A stretch of DNA of 64,000 bases, from NCBI GenBank assembly GCA_030455605.1, contig JAKDPD010000002.1, positions 20,879 through 84,878 of the forward strand, in the 5' to 3' direction. The stretch is from Lactobacillus sp. GTDB lineage: Bacteria; Bacillota; Bacilli; Lactobacillales; Lactobacillaceae. Under the pieces are notes generated by a model. It saw only the letters and a program-made list of their open reading frames with translations. It was not told where the DNA came from and did not search any database. The first letter of the stretch is position 1. Each line of letters opens with the position of its first letter. Of this stretch, positions 17,087 to 26,618 are shown piece after piece. Both the position numbers and the translations under genes were made by a program.

Positions 17087-18662
17087 CCAACGTACCAGTC
17101 AAGCTAAAAAAAATAAGAAAAAGACTAACAGACAAGAGACCCGTAGCTCATCAATCGTTTTTCGATGGATGACTGTTGTGATGATGACCATCACGGTCTC
17201 TTTTGTTATTTTCTCGATTGTGGTTTACAAAATTACCAGTCGTCAAAGCTTATCACAGCAAGAAGATGTCAGCAGCAAAGTTGTCTCGACATTGGATGAC
17301 AGCTTGACCAGCATCCGTGGTGAATTGCAGATTGCTAATGTGGTACCAGCCTTATCACCTAGTACAAGGCGTTTGTTGCGTGGTGGTCCAGCTATTACGG
17401 GGGCTAAAAGTGATAGCAATGCCTTTAATGATGACTTAGTATCGTCCATTTCTAATCCTGATATTAGTGTTGCGGTCTATAATCTGCACCATGAGGTGGT
17501 CTTTGCCACCGGTAATACGACGCCAACGCTACCAGCTAAGCGTAGCAGTGCTAAGGTGCTACAGCGATCAAGAAGTGGGATGGTGCTTCATACCTATAGT
17601 CCTGTACAATCGAATGATACGGGGAATACGACTGGGTATATTGTCGTTGCTAATAACATGAGTGACTACAATCATTTAATGACGAGTTTACTCCGGTGGA
17701 TGGTTATTATTTCAATTGTTGCGATTCTAAGTTTTACAATCGTGTCTTACTTTGTTGTGACGAGTGTGGTAAAACCAATCAAAGCCATTGCAAAAGTGGC
17801 ACGACAGGTCAATCAAGATCCGAATAGCGACGTGCGAATCAAGGGGTCACATCGACATGATGAGCTGCAAGATTTAGCAGATTCATTTAACCAAATGTTG
17901 GATCGCATGCAGCGCTATATTGAACAGCAAAAAGAGTTTGTTTCTGATGTCTCGCATGAGTTGCGTACGCCGGTAGCAGTCATTGAAGGACATCTCAGCA
18001 TGCTAGAGCGGTGGGGTAAAGAAGATCCCGAGATTTTAAATGAATCTATCAATGCCTCCCTACAGGAAGCCGATCGGATGAAACATTTAATTCAAGAGAT
18101 GCTGGATCTGACACGAGCTGAACAGATTAATGTTAGCTATCCATATGAAGTAACTAATGTTTCCGAGGTCTTAAGTCGGGTGGTCAATGATTTGGCCCTT
18201 GTTCATAAAGATTTTAAGTTGCAACTTGATTTGGATGATTTGCCGCTTGCTACCCAGATTCAAATTTATCGGGATCATCTTGAGCAATTACTAGTGATTT
18301 TGGTTGATAATGGCATTAAATATTCCACTACACGGCACCAAATTAATATTTCGGCTGGTGTTACCGATAAAGAAGTGATTATTATCGTTCAGGACTTCGG
18401 TGAAGGGATTTCCAAAGTCGATCAGGCGAAAATCTTTAATCGGTTCTACCGCGTTGACAAAGCACGTACCCGAGAAAAAGGTGGTAATGGCTTAGGGCTA
18501 GCGATTGCGCAGAAACTTGTTACTTCATATCATGGTAAGATTGGGGTTGAGTCAGCGGTCGGTCAGGGAAGTCAATTTAAGCTGACATTTCCGATTTTAA
18601 CTGATAAAGAAGTCAGTCATTTAGCTGAACTCAAGGATCGGCAGACCATTAAGGCTTCATAG
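17067..18662 (+). CDS. Membrane sensor histidine kinase (ArlS-like)
   Basis: A 531-aa sensor kinase paired with the upstream regulator. A basic cytoplasmic tail is followed by TM1 (about 35-57), an extracytoplasmic sensor domain of about 150 residues, TM2 (about 208-230), a HAMP linker (VVTSVVKPI onward), the dimerisation domain with H297 in SHELRTP, and the HATPase with N box (DNGIKY), G1 (DFGEGI), F box (FNRFYRVDKAR) and G2 (GNGLGLAI). An in-frame ATG at 17076 is an alternative start. The operon ends at a strong two-way terminator. Confidence 0.92.
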   Translation: MKTMSNNQRTSQAKKNKKKTNRQETRSSSIVFRWMTVVMMTITVSFVIFSIVVYKITSRQSLSQQEDVSSKVVSTLDDSLTSIRGELQIANVVPALSPSTRRLLRGGPAITGAKSDSNAFNDDLVSSISNPDISVAVYNLHHEVVFATGNTTPTLPAKRSSAKVLQRSRSGMVLHTYSPVQSNDTGNTTGYIVVANNMSDYNHLMTSLLRWMVIISIVAILSFTIVSYFVVTSVVKPIKAIAKVARQVNQDPNSDVRIKGSHRHDELQDLADSFNQMLDRMQRYIEQQKEFVSDVSHELRTPVAVIEGHLSMLERWGKEDPEILNESINASLQEADRMKHLIQEMLDLTRAEQINVSYPYEVTNVSEVLSRVVNDLALVHKDFKLQLDLDDLPLATQIQIYRDHLEQLLVILVDNGIKYSTTRHQINISAGVTDKEVIIIVQDFGEGISKVDQAKIFNRFYRVDKARTREKGGNGLGLAIAQKLVTSYHGKIGVESAVGQGSQFKLTFPILTDKEVSHLAELKDRQTIKAS

Positions 18663-18667
18663 GTAAT

Positions 18668-18711
18668 AAAAAAAGCGCTTGTTAGCTAACTGTTAACAAG
18701 CGCTTTTTTTA
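18668..18711. terminator. Bidirectional terminator, kinase gene / yidC
   Basis: A long inverted repeat (AGCGCTTGTTA / TTAACAAGCGCT) is flanked by A-run and T-run, so it can end transcription from both convergent genes. Confidence 0.88.
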
Positions 18712-18737
18712 AAGATTCTAGTTTAATTTTTCTCTAG

Positions 18738-19694
18738 CTATTTATGATGACGCTGCTTACCCTGGTTACGATTTCTGATATTATTGTGTAAGTTCGTATT
18801 AGTTTGATTGTTTTGATTCTTAGTTGAACCGTTAAACAAGGCTGCAATTTTTTCTGAAGTCACTACTTCAACAACTGGTGTGTCCTTGAGTTCCTTGGCA
18901 ATGCGTGCTTTAACGCGTGGCATTAACACGAAGGTGATAATCAATTGTTGTAACATTAAGACAAAGTTGGCAGCGGTCCAATATAGCGCCACTGAACCCG
19001 GAAATGACAAACTGAAGAATAACGTCATCACTGGATTAAGTAAGAGCATTGACTGCATGGTCTTCTTTTGTTCAGCGGGAATCCCAATCGTTGATAAGTA
19101 GCTTTGGGCTAAGGTGAATACAGTTGCCACAATCGCTAATGAAAGTGATTTTTGACTTAAAGAAATCCCAAAGAAACTAGCGGCTGACAATGCTTTTGAA
19201 TAGAAGACGGCATCGTAAATGCCCCACATTACTGGTAATGGTAGTAGCAATGGTAAACAACCAATGCCACCAGTTAAGGATAAGTTATTTTTCTGATACA
19301 AATCCCGTTGCCACATGGATAGTTGCATTTGCTGATCACGGTTGATATCCTTTTGGCGCATTGCCGCTTGGATTAGCTTCATCTGTGGTTGCAAGCGTGC
19401 TATTTTTTCTTGCTGGGTGATGCTCTTGTTTTGTTGATTAAGCATCAATGGCATCAAAATAATTCGTACCATAATGGTTACAATGACAATTGCCCAACCT
19501 GCACCATTGTTGCCAATGGCGTGTGCCATCTGCAACATAATATGTTGTAGTGGTAGTCCAATGAGGTGATAGACAAAGCCGAACAAGCCAGTTGGCAGTT
19601 GCTTTTGATTAGTACCATTGGCACAACCAGAGAGTAGTAGCATGACGCCAGCTAGACTACCACCAACTAATAAATATTGATGTATTTTTTTCAT
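18738..19694 (-). CDS. yidC: Membrane protein insertase YidC (lipoprotein type)
   Basis: A 318-aa YidC/Oxa1 insertase that places proteins into the membrane alone or with SecYEG. The N-terminus is a lipoprotein signal with lipobox LLSGC (Cys24). Five membrane segments fit the family, with the cytoplasmic hairpin rich in charged residues (QQEKIARLQPQMKLIQAAMRQ, split by helices) and the later conserved PVMTLFFSLSFPGSVALYW. The hydrophilic groove Arg is plausible in VRIILMPLML. The C-terminal tail is basic (QGKQRHHK), as in YidC2-type proteins that bind ribosomes. acyP lies just upstream on the same strand. Confidence 0.95.
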   Translation of the reverse strand: MKKIHQYLLVGGSLAGVMLLLSGCANGTNQKQLPTGLFGFVYHLIGLPLQHIMLQMAHAIGNNGAGWAIVIVTIMVRIILMPLMLNQQNKSITQQEKIARLQPQMKLIQAAMRQKDINRDQQMQLSMWQRDLYQKNNLSLTGGIGCLPLLLPLPVMWGIYDAVFYSKALSAASFFGISLSQKSLSLAIVATVFTLAQSYLSTIGIPAEQKKTMQSMLLLNPVMTLFFSLSFPGSVALYWTAANFVLMLQQLIITFVLMPRVKARIAKELKDTPVVEVVTSEKIAALFNGSTKNQNNQTNTNLHNNIRNRNQGKQRHHK

Positions 19695-19726
19695 TAAGTT
19701 TTAGTGTCTCACTTTCTGTTCAATAG

Positions 19727-20002
19727 TTAATATAATACATGAAAATCAGCCATTTTTGGCGAATTTGGGCTAATCTCTTGGGTAATTTCCGTAATCTTAG
19801 AAAATGGGCTAAGGCGATGCGATAATTTTGCTTTAAAAGTGTTGATTTGTTCTGGTGTTCCTTGTAAGTGAATTGTCACGCTGCCATCGGCATTGTTAGC
19901 AACATCACCGTTGAGTTTCAGAGCTGTCGCAAGAGTTTGCACACTCCAGCGGAAGCCGACACCTTGGACGCGTCCGTGTATGGTTAATTTAACTGTTTCC
20001 AT
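19727..20002 (-). CDS. acyP: Acylphosphatase
   Basis: A 91-aa acylphosphatase that hydrolyses acyl phosphates such as acetyl phosphate and carbamoyl phosphate. The signature GRVQGVGFRW holds the catalytic Arg, and the second signature reads GDVANNADGSV with the catalytic Asn. I set the start at 20002, behind GGAGG; a longer frame to 20059 would add 19 residues with no family counterpart. It is 32 bp upstream of yidC on the same strand, and divergent from the rRNA methyltransferase gene, a common arrangement in lactobacilli. Confidence 0.93.
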   Translation of the reverse strand: METVKLTIHGRVQGVGFRWSVQTLATALKLNGDVANNADGSVTIHLQGTPEQINTFKAKLSHRLSPFSKITEITQEISPNSPKMADFHVLY

Positions 20003-20101
20003 CTTGAACCTCCTATCATAGGTTGCCATTGGTGGTTGATTTAATTTTACCATGTTCAAACGGGCTTTTTTTGGTTAAACTAGAAGGAAAGGAGCATCGT
20101 T

Positions 20102-20869
20102 ATGCAACAACTTAGTTCAGTTAACAATCCATTGGTAAAGCGGCTTAGTAAATTGGTCGAAAAAAAGGGCCGTGAAGCAACGGGCCTTTATCTCATTGAA
20201 GGCTTTCACCTCTTCGAGGAAGCTTTAAAGAGTCATCGTAAGCCTGTCTATATTTTGGGGACAGAGCCGGCTTTGCAACAGGCAGAGACTGATTATCAAT
20301 TGGATCTGGCAGCTGATAATATCATTCTAATCAATAAGGCCATTGCCCATCATTTAGCCGCCACTAAAACCAGTCAAGAGATTTTTATGGTTTTAAAGAT
20401 GGGGCAGCCCAAACAGCTCAATTTTAATTATGGCAAATGGGTGCTACTTGATCAATTAGCTGATCCCGGCAATGTTGGCACGATTATTCGGACTGCAGAT
20501 GCGGCCGGATTCAATGGGGTGATTTTAGCACAAGGTAGTGTTGATTTATATAATCCTAAAGTGCAACGTGCCATGCAGGGTAGTCAATTCCACTTGGAGC
20601 TTTTGAGTGCTGATTTGATGGATGTGGTCACGCAATTTAAACAAGCTGATATCCCAGTTTATGCAAGTGTGTTAGATGAGTCGGCCCAATCTTTGGCTAA
20701 CTTTGAACCAGTAGCGGAGTTGGCTTTGGTGATTGGAAATGAGGCGCATGGGATTAGACCTGAGGTGGCAACAGCAGCAACTGCTAAGTTGTATATTCCC
20801 ATTCATGGTCAGGCTGAGTCGTTGAATGCGGCTGTTGCAGCGGGCATTATGATTTATCATTTTGCCTAA
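20102..20869 (+). CDS. TrmH/SpoU family RNA 2'-O-methyltransferase
   Basis: A 255-aa SPOUT-class rRNA/tRNA methyltransferase. An N-terminal substrate-binding domain (about 1-95, NPLVKRLSKLVEKKGR) is followed by the knotted methyltransferase domain with motif 1 (DPGNVGTIIRTADAAGF), motif 2 (IGNEAHGI) and motif 3 (SLNAAVAAGI). The site methylated is not evident; RlmB-like 23S rRNA methylation is one option. It reads away from acyP, with GGAAAGGAG upstream of the ATG. Confidence 0.92.
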   Translation: MQQLSSVNNPLVKRLSKLVEKKGREATGLYLIEGFHLFEEALKSHRKPVYILGTEPALQQAETDYQLDLAADNIILINKAIAHHLAATKTSQEIFMVLKMGQPKQLNFNYGKWVLLDQLADPGNVGTIIRTADAAGFNGVILAQGSVDLYNPKVQRAMQGSQFHLELLSADLMDVVTQFKQADIPVYASVLDESAQSLANFEPVAELALVIGNEAHGIRPEVATAATAKLYIPIHGQAESLNAAVAAGIMIYHFA

Positions 20870-20884
20870 TTTTGGCGTTTTTAC

Positions 20885-20914
20885 TTGTATTTAGTAAGCT
20901 AAACCCGTTATAAT
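20885..20914 (+). promoter_or_regulatory. Promoter upstream of the HxlR regulator
   Basis: TTGTAT at 20885-20890 and TATAAT at 20909-20914 with an 18-bp spacer, about 40 bp before the start codon. Confidence 0.55.
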
Positions 20915-20955
20915 AGTGGTCATCAAGACCGTCATCAAAGCGATAGGGGGTAGCT

Positions 20956-21303
20956 ATGGCAGAAGCAGACACAAAGGCAGACTCAGGCTGTAATTCGTTA
21001 GATTATGAGCTGTGTCATCATTTTATCAATGCCTTTCAAATCATTGGCAAAAAATGGAATGGGCTTATTATCAGCTTACTTTGCGATACCCGGTATATGC
21101 GTTTTCGAGATTTAGCACGTTGTATTGAGGCATGTTCTGATCGTGTACTGGTCGAACGACTCAAAGAACTCGAACAAGAGCAAATTGTTAAGCGTAATGT
21201 CGATGCGCATACTGGTATCATTTCTTATGTATTAACGCCTAAGGGAGCGGATTTAAAGCCAGTTTTCGATCAAGTGCATCACTGGGCCGATAAATGGGTT
21301 TAG
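20956..21303 (+). CDS. HxlR-family transcriptional regulator
   Basis: A 115-aa winged-helix regulator of the HxlR family. The family core is visible: a Cys near the N-terminus (YELCHHF), IGKKWNGLIISLL, MRFRDLARCIEACSDRVLVERLKELE, and the wing with GIISYVLTPKGADL. HxlR members often respond to electrophiles or redox stress through that Cys; whether this one does is unknown. It has its own promoter and sits just ahead of the pheS T-box leader, with no terminator visible between them. Confidence 0.9.
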   Translation: MAEADTKADSGCNSLDYELCHHFINAFQIIGKKWNGLIISLLCDTRYMRFRDLARCIEACSDRVLVERLKELEQEQIVKRNVDAHTGIISYVLTPKGADLKPVFDQVHHWADKWV

Positions 21304-21307
21304 AGGC

Positions 21308-21336
21308 TTGCATGCGATTGGCGTTTGCCGTATTCT
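21308..21336 (+). promoter_or_regulatory. Promoter of pheST
   Basis: TTGCAT at 21308-21313 and TATTCT at 21331-21336 with a 17-bp spacer. It uses the same -35 hexamer as the thrS promoter and begins right after the HxlR stop. Confidence 0.5.
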
Positions 21337-21342
21337 ATGATA

Positions 21343-21565
21343 TGAACGACTAAGACCAAGACTAGTAGCTATGGTAGCTCGAACAGGGAACATGATCAAT
21401 GACTGAGAGTCATGTTGAGTGATATGGTGAATTTCATCTTGTGAGTAGAATTTAATCAATTCCGGTATTCACCGTTATCGAATGCTTGAGTGTAGTTTCG
21501 ATTGAAACTAAACTAGGGTGGTACCGCGAAGCTTCGTCCCTATTTGAAGGGATGAGGCTTTTTGT
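21343..21565 (+). promoter_or_regulatory. T-box riboswitch leader of pheST (Phe)
   Basis: It carries a textbook T-box AGGGTGGTACCGCG at 21515-21528 and the competing terminator GCTTCGTCCC / GGGATGAGGC (21531-21558) followed by five T. In the specifier region, GTGAATTTCATC near 21426-21440 places a TTC codon, matching tRNA-Phe. Uncharged tRNA-Phe should therefore switch pheST on. Confidence 0.92.
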
Positions 21566-21583
21566 TTGGAAAGGGAAATCTCC

Positions 21584-22633
21584 ATGGACTTATTGGAAAA
21601 ATTAGACCAGCTGCGTGGGCGTGGTTTGGAAAAGATTAATGCTGCGGCAGATACACAGAAATTGAATGATGTACGCGTGGAACTAGTGGGTAAAAAAGGG
21701 GCTTTAACCGAAATTTTGCATGCGATGCGTGAAGTTGCGCCAGAACGACGTCGGCAAGTAGGGCAATTAGTCAACGAAGTACGTGATTTATTCAATGAGC
21801 AGCTTGCTCAAGCACGTTATGACCTTGCCCAAGCGCTGGTTGCCCAGAAGCTTGCAGCTGAGAAAATTGACGTGACCTTGCCAGGTAAGCGGCTTAGTCT
21901 AGGTGCTAAACATCCAGTCTATCTTATCTTAGATGACTTAGAGGCCTTGTTTATTGGCTTAGGCTATCAGGTCGTTCAAGGGCCAGAAATTGAAACTGAT
22001 CATTATTGTTTTGAAATGATGAATTTGCCTAAAGATCATCCTGCCCGCGATATGCAGGAAACTTTCTACATTGACAATGAGAATTTACTGCGGAGTCAAA
22101 CTTCAGGTGATCAAGCCCGCGTGTTAGAAAAGCATGACTTTAGCCAAGGACCATTAAAAATGGTGGGTCCTGGTAAAGTTTATCGGCGTGACGATGACGA
22201 TGCAACGCACTCCCATCAATTTATGCAGATGGAGGGGCTAGTGATGGATCGCAATGTTTCGATGTCCGATTTAAAAGGGACGTTGGAAATGATTGCCAAG
22301 CATTTATTTGGTGCCGACCGCGAGACGCGTTTGCGTCCGAGTTACTTTCCGTTTACTGAACCTTCAGTTGAGATGGATGTTTCTTGCTTTAATTGTGACG
22401 GTAAGGGTTGTTCAATCTGTAAGGAAACTGGTTGGATTGAGGTCCTAGGTGCTGGTATGGTTCATCCCAACGTTCTTGAAAATGCGGGGATTGATTCTAA
22501 TGTCTATGGCGGATTTGCCTTTGGTTTAGGCTTAGACCGGTTTGCTATTTTGAAGTATGGGGTGGATGATATTCGTGATTTCTATACGAATGATGTTCGT
22601 TTCTTAGCCCAATTTCGTCAGGAGGAGAAGTAA
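21584..22633 (+). CDS. pheS: Phenylalanine--tRNA ligase alpha subunit
   Basis: A 349-aa alpha subunit of the heterotetrameric PheRS. It has the N-terminal coiled coil (about 1-90), the class II motifs ([50 protein letters not shown]), and a cysteine set [12 protein letters not shown] near residue 270. The ATG at 21584 follows GGAAAGGGAAA; a frame from 21566 would add six residues within the SD region. It overlaps pheT by one base (TAATG). Controlled by the Phe T-box. Confidence 0.97.
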   Translation: MDLLEKLDQLRGRGLEKINAAADTQKLNDVRVELVGKKGALTEILHAMREVAPERRRQVGQLVNEVRDLFNEQLAQARYDLAQALVAQKLAAEKIDVTLPGKRLSLGAKHPVYLILDDLEALFIGLGYQVVQGPEIETDHYCFEMMNLPKDHPARDMQETFYIDNENLLRSQTSGDQARVLEKHDFSQGPLKMVGPGKVYRRDDDDATHSHQFMQMEGLVMDRNVSMSDLKGTLEMIAKHLFGADRETRLRPSYFPFTEPSVEMDVSCFNCDGKGCSICKETGWIEVLGAGMVHPNVLENAGIDSNVYGGFAFGLGLDRFAILKYGVDDIRDFYTNDVRFLAQFRQEEK

Positions 22634-25041
22634 TGCTAGTTTCGTATAATTGGTTAAAAGATTTTGTCAAGCTTCAAGTAGAACCACATGCTTTAGCAGA
22701 AAAGATTACGCGGACTGGCGTGGAAATTGCTGAGGTCAAGCATCCGGCTACTGGTCTTAAGAAATTAGTTGCCGGTCATGTCTTGAATTGCATCAAGCTG
22801 GAGGGAACACATTTACATCAGTGCATGGTTGATGTGGGGGAAGCTGAACCAATTCAGATCATTTGTGGTGCGCCGAATGTTGCTACTGATGAAATGGTCA
22901 TTGTGGCTTTACATGGTGCTAGAATTGCTGGTAATGAGAAGATTAAGCGTGGTAAGATTCGCGGTATTGTCTCAAATGGGATGATTTGTGGCTTACAAGA
23001 AATCGGCTTTAGCGATAGTGTCGTGCCTGTGAAGTATCGTGATGGTATTTTTGTCTTTCCTAAAGGAAGTAACATCCAGCCTGGCGAAGATGTCTATCAT
23101 GCGTTAGGGATGGACGATTACCTGTTAGACTTTGATATTACGCCGAACCGTGCCGATACCCTATCAATGGAAGGCGCAGCTTATGAAGTCGGGGCAATTA
23201 TTGATCAACCTGTTAAAGTTGAGCCGGTGAATTTAAAAGCGGATGGCTCTGATTGGACAAGTACGTTAACGGCTGCGGTAGATGCGAAGCTAGCACCAAA
23301 ATTCTATTTGCGAAAAGTCACTGGGGTTAAAATCGTGGAAAGCCCATTGTGGTTGCAAACCCGTTTATGGAATGCCGGCATTCGCCCAGTTAATAACGTG
23401 GTTGACGTCACCAACTATATCATGCTGCTGACCGGTCAGCCGATGCATGCCTACGATGCTCGGACTTTCAAGACCGGAAAACTGAGTGTTCGGCTGGCCA
23501 AGCCAGATGAAACCCTGACACTGCTTAATGAGAAGGAAGTCGCTTTAGACCCAGCTGATATCGTGATTACTGATGGTAATCAACCGGTAATGTTAGCTGG
23601 TGTCATGGGCGGGTTAAATTCCGAAGTAATGCCAGATAGTCATGAAGTGATTTTGGAAGCAGCAGTTTTTGATGGAACCCTTGTGCGTAAAAGTGCTTTG
23701 CGGCATGCTAATCGGACAGAAGCTTCTAGCCGCTTTGAAAAAGGCATCAACTGGGATAATACCCAAAAAGCGCTTGATATGGCTGCGCTACTTTTAAGAA
23801 ATGAAGCCAGTGCAACCATTCTTGATGGCGTGCTTAAGGGGAGCGATACTGGACGCAAACCAGTAATGGTGAAAACCACGTTTAGCTATTTGAATAAAGT
23901 ATTAGGCACCACTTTAACTGCTGATCAAGTGGTTGCTTTGTTTAACCGTCTTAATTTTGAGACGCAAGTGGCAAGGGATCAATTGACCGTTGCTGTTCCC
24001 GCTAGACGGTGGGATATTACGATTCCTGCTCATCTGGTCGAGGAAGTGGGCCGTTTATATGGCTATGATAATTTGAAATCGAAGCAACCATTATTGGCTG
24101 AAACGCAAGGGGGCTATGCTAATTTTGAATTATTCATGCGTCATGTCAAGCACTTCCTGCAGGGGCAAGGGTTAATGGAGGCACTCTCATATTCGTTAAC
24201 TTCCAAAGCGCGGGCCACGTTATTTACCAAAGCAGTTCAACCAGTTGCTGAAGTTAAGATGCCACTGAATTCAAGTCGCTCGGTGATGCGGCAAAATTTA
24301 TTGACAGGACTGGTAGATGCTGCTAGCTATAATTTTGCTCGCAAGGAAACAGAATTGGCTTTCTTTGAACAAGGCCGGACTTATGATCATGCAGATGGTC
24401 AATTTAATGAACATGAGCATGTGGCTACCTTATATAGTGGGCATGTTTACCGTAATAATTGGGAACATGATGAAGCCCCGGTTGATTTTTATTTTGTTAA
24501 AGGACAACTGGAGAATCTCTTTACAGCGCTTGGGTTAACGGATATTGAGTATCGGGCTGAAGAAATTGCGGGGATGCATCCCACAAGAACGGCTGGTATT
24601 TATGTGCAGGGTGACTATGTTGGCTTTATCGGGATGGTTAGCCATGCTTTAACTCAGACGGAAAAGCCACTGCGTAATAGCGAATTATACGGCTATGAGC
24701 TCGATTTGGAACAATTGAGCCACTACTTACCAACGAGTACGCAAGCTAAACCCGCACCGAAATTCCCAGCAATGTCACGTGATTTGTCTGTCTTAGTCGA
24801 TCAATCTCAAAGCAATCAGAGTGTCATGGCAGCGATTCGTCAAGCGGCTGGCCACTATTTAGTTAAGTTGAGTGTGATTGATGTCTATCAGGGGGAGCAT
24901 CTGGCTGCTGGGAAGAAGAGCTTAGCCTATCAACTCACTTTCTTAAACGAAAAAGCCACGTTAACTGATGATTTGGTTAATGAGAAAATGGCTGCAGTTA
25001 CTACGGCACTTGAAACAAAATTACAGGCAAGTGTTCGTTAG
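22633..25041 (+). CDS. pheT: Phenylalanine--tRNA ligase beta subunit
   Basis: An 802-aa beta subunit. In order: B1, an inserted tRNA-binding (OB-fold) domain around 40-155 (VAGHVLNC..GAPNV), the B3/B4 editing module (about 205-400, with MHAYD and AGVMGG and the RTEASSRFEKG segment), B5 (about 405-475), the catalytic-like core and a C-terminal ferredoxin-fold anticodon-binding domain (about 708-802, KFPAMSRDLSVLVD). Unlike ThrRS nearby, its editing module looks intact. It starts on the last base of pheS and is followed 73 bp later by greA. Confidence 0.97.
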   Translation: MLVSYNWLKDFVKLQVEPHALAEKITRTGVEIAEVKHPATGLKKLVAGHVLNCIKLEGTHLHQCMVDVGEAEPIQIICGAPNVATDEMVIVALHGARIAGNEKIKRGKIRGIVSNGMICGLQEIGFSDSVVPVKYRDGIFVFPKGSNIQPGEDVYHALGMDDYLLDFDITPNRADTLSMEGAAYEVGAIIDQPVKVEPVNLKADGSDWTSTLTAAVDAKLAPKFYLRKVTGVKIVESPLWLQTRLWNAGIRPVNNVVDVTNYIMLLTGQPMHAYDARTFKTGKLSVRLAKPDETLTLLNEKEVALDPADIVITDGNQPVMLAGVMGGLNSEVMPDSHEVILEAAVFDGTLVRKSALRHANRTEASSRFEKGINWDNTQKALDMAALLLRNEASATILDGVLKGSDTGRKPVMVKTTFSYLNKVLGTTLTADQVVALFNRLNFETQVARDQLTVAVPARRWDITIPAHLVEEVGRLYGYDNLKSKQPLLAETQGGYANFELFMRHVKHFLQGQGLMEALSYSLTSKARATLFTKAVQPVAEVKMPLNSSRSVMRQNLLTGLVDAASYNFARKETELAFFEQGRTYDHADGQFNEHEHVATLYSGHVYRNNWEHDEAPVDFYFVKGQLENLFTALGLTDIEYRAEEIAGMHPTRTAGIYVQGDYVGFIGMVSHALTQTEKPLRNSELYGYELDLEQLSHYLPTSTQAKPAPKFPAMSRDLSVLVDQSQSNQSVMAAIRQAAGHYLVKLSVIDVYQGEHLAAGKKSLAYQLTFLNEKATLTDDLVNEKMAAVTTALETKLQASVR

Positions 25042-25114
25042 TAGTTGACAGACCGTCATGAAACCAATATCATTTATCAGTGCATAGTGATTTAACTAAA
25101 TGGGAGTGGAGATA

Positions 25115-25597
25115 ATGGCAGAGAAAACATATCCGATGACTGCCGAGGGCAAAACTAAACTTGAGGCAGAATTAAAACAGCTGAAATTAGTCAAGCGGCC
25201 AGAAGTCATTCAGCGTATTAAGATTGCGCGTTCTTTTGGTGATTTGTCAGAAAATTCTGAATATGATGCTGCTAAGGATGAACAAAGCCATGTTGAGGAT
25301 AGAATTAAGCAAGTTGAAGAGATGCTTAAGTATGCTCAAGTGGTTGATGCTGATGCGGTTGATCCCAACGAAGTTGCTATCAGTAAGACAGTTTCTTTTT
25401 TAGAAGCTGGAGAAACTGACGAAGAGACTTATACAATTGTCGGTAGTGATGAATCTGATCCGTTAAGCGGTAAAATTTCAAACGATTCGCCGATTGCCAA
25501 AGCATTGCTTTGGCATAAAAAGGGTGAATCGGTGACAATTACGACCCCTGGTGGTCAATTTGATGTCACTATTACGGATGTTAAGGCAAATGTATAG
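25115..25597 (+). CDS. greA: Transcription elongation factor GreA
   Basis: A 160-aa GreA that stimulates transcript cleavage by backtracked RNA polymerase. The N-terminal coiled coil carries the acidic tip residues in [20 protein letters not shown] (D and E contacts, split within this segment), and the C-terminal FKBP-like domain holds [11 protein letters not shown] and [13 protein letters not shown] chose ATG 25115 behind GGAGTGGAG. It probably shares the pheST transcript and ends at a terminator. Confidence 0.97.
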   Translation: MAEKTYPMTAEGKTKLEAELKQLKLVKRPEVIQRIKIARSFGDLSENSEYDAAKDEQSHVEDRIKQVEEMLKYAQVVDADAVDPNEVAISKTVSFLEAGETDEETYTIVGSDESDPLSGKISNDSPIAKALLWHKKGESVTITTPGGQFDVTITDVKANV

Positions 25598-25608
25598 TTA
25601 ACCTTAGG

Positions 25609-25637
25609 GGAGTAGGGCAAATGTTCTACTCCTTTTT
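25609..25637 (+). terminator. Terminator after greA
   Basis: GGAGTAG / CTACTCC stem with a 10-nt loop and TTTTT. Confidence 0.8.
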
Positions 25638-25660
25638 GCTAACAACGAAGGAGATTCCTA

Positions 25661-26569
25661 ATGAGAAAAGTTGGAATTATTGGATTAGGGCATGTTGGTG
25701 CAACAGTATCGTATACCTTGTTTACGCATGGATACGTCGATGAATTGGTATTACTTGATCAAAATCGGCAAAAGGTCGAAGCTGAATACAACGATTTGAG
25801 TGATACCTTAGCGCGTAATGATAGCCATGTGCAACTCAAGTGGGGTAATTGGGCTGATTTGCGGGATGTTGACATTGTGGTTACTGCCTTTGGTGATATT
25901 GCGGCCACGATTAAAACGGGAGACCGTTTTGCGGAATTTGACATTAATGCTAAGAATGCTAAGCAAGTCGGTGCCCAAATCAAAGCCAGTGGTTTTCATG
26001 GAATTCTGATTAACATTTCGAACCCTTGCGATGCAATCACCACCATTTTACAAAAAACGACTGGTCTTTCGCAGCAACAAGTCTTTGGGACTGGGACTTT
26101 TTTGGATACTGCGCGTATGCAGCGGATTGTTGGTGAAGCACTACATGAAGATCCTAAGAATGTGATTGGTTACGTCCTCGGTGAGCATGGTTCTAGTCAG
26201 TTTACTGCTTGGTCAACCGTGCGAGTTAATAATCGAATTGCGGTCCAGTTGTTTGATGAAGCAACTCAGGCTCGCTTATCGGCCCAACCGAATAAGAATT
26301 CGATGAAAGTCGCTTTTGGCAAAGGCTATACTTGTTATGCAATTGCCACTTGTGCAACGCGCTTAATTCAAGCAGTCTTTACCAATAGTCGGTTGTATGC
26401 GCCCGCTTCTGTCTATGTGCCAGAAGTTAAAACTTACATTGGTTATCCAGCCATTATTGGTAAAGCGGGGGTTGAAGCAGTCATTCCGTTGAGTTTAACG
26501 AGTGATGAGCAAGCTAAATTGACGTCTTCAGCTTCTAAGATTAAGAAGCACTTGAGTCAGCTTGCGTAA
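25661..26569 (+). CDS. L-2-hydroxyisocaproate dehydrogenase-like (LDH family)
   Basis: A 302-aa NAD-dependent L-2-hydroxyacid dehydrogenase. The Rossmann motif GLGHVGA opens the protein, with the coenzyme Asp in LLDQN. Catalytic residues are in GDRFAE (Arg), ISNPCDAIT and the His of GEHGSS; FGTGTFLDTARMQ is the strongly conserved LDH/HicDH block. Overall it looks closer to lactobacillar HicDH, which reduces branched 2-keto acids from amino acids, than to fermentative Ldh. NPCD replaces the usual NPVD. It is a single gene between two terminators. Substrate is inferred only. Confidence 0.85.
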   Translation: MRKVGIIGLGHVGATVSYTLFTHGYVDELVLLDQNRQKVEAEYNDLSDTLARNDSHVQLKWGNWADLRDVDIVVTAFGDIAATIKTGDRFAEFDINAKNAKQVGAQIKASGFHGILINISNPCDAITTILQKTTGLSQQQVFGTGTFLDTARMQRIVGEALHEDPKNVIGYVLGEHGSSQFTAWSTVRVNNRIAVQLFDEATQARLSAQPNKNSMKVAFGKGYTCYAIATCATRLIQAVFTNSRLYAPASVYVPEVKTYIGYPAIIGKAGVEAVIPLSLTSDEQAKLTSSASKIKKHLSQLA

Positions 26570-26574
26570 TGGTT

Positions 26575-26612
26575 AAAAAAAGCCCGGTAGGAATTCCTAT
26601 CGGGCTTTTTGA
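26575..26612. terminator. Bidirectional terminator, hydroxyacid dehydrogenase / yfhO
   Basis: A 26-bp inverted repeat (AGCCCGGTAGGA / TCCTATCGGGCT, one G-T pair) with A-run before and T-run after, between two convergent genes. Confidence 0.88.
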
Positions 26613-26618
26613 GTGGTA

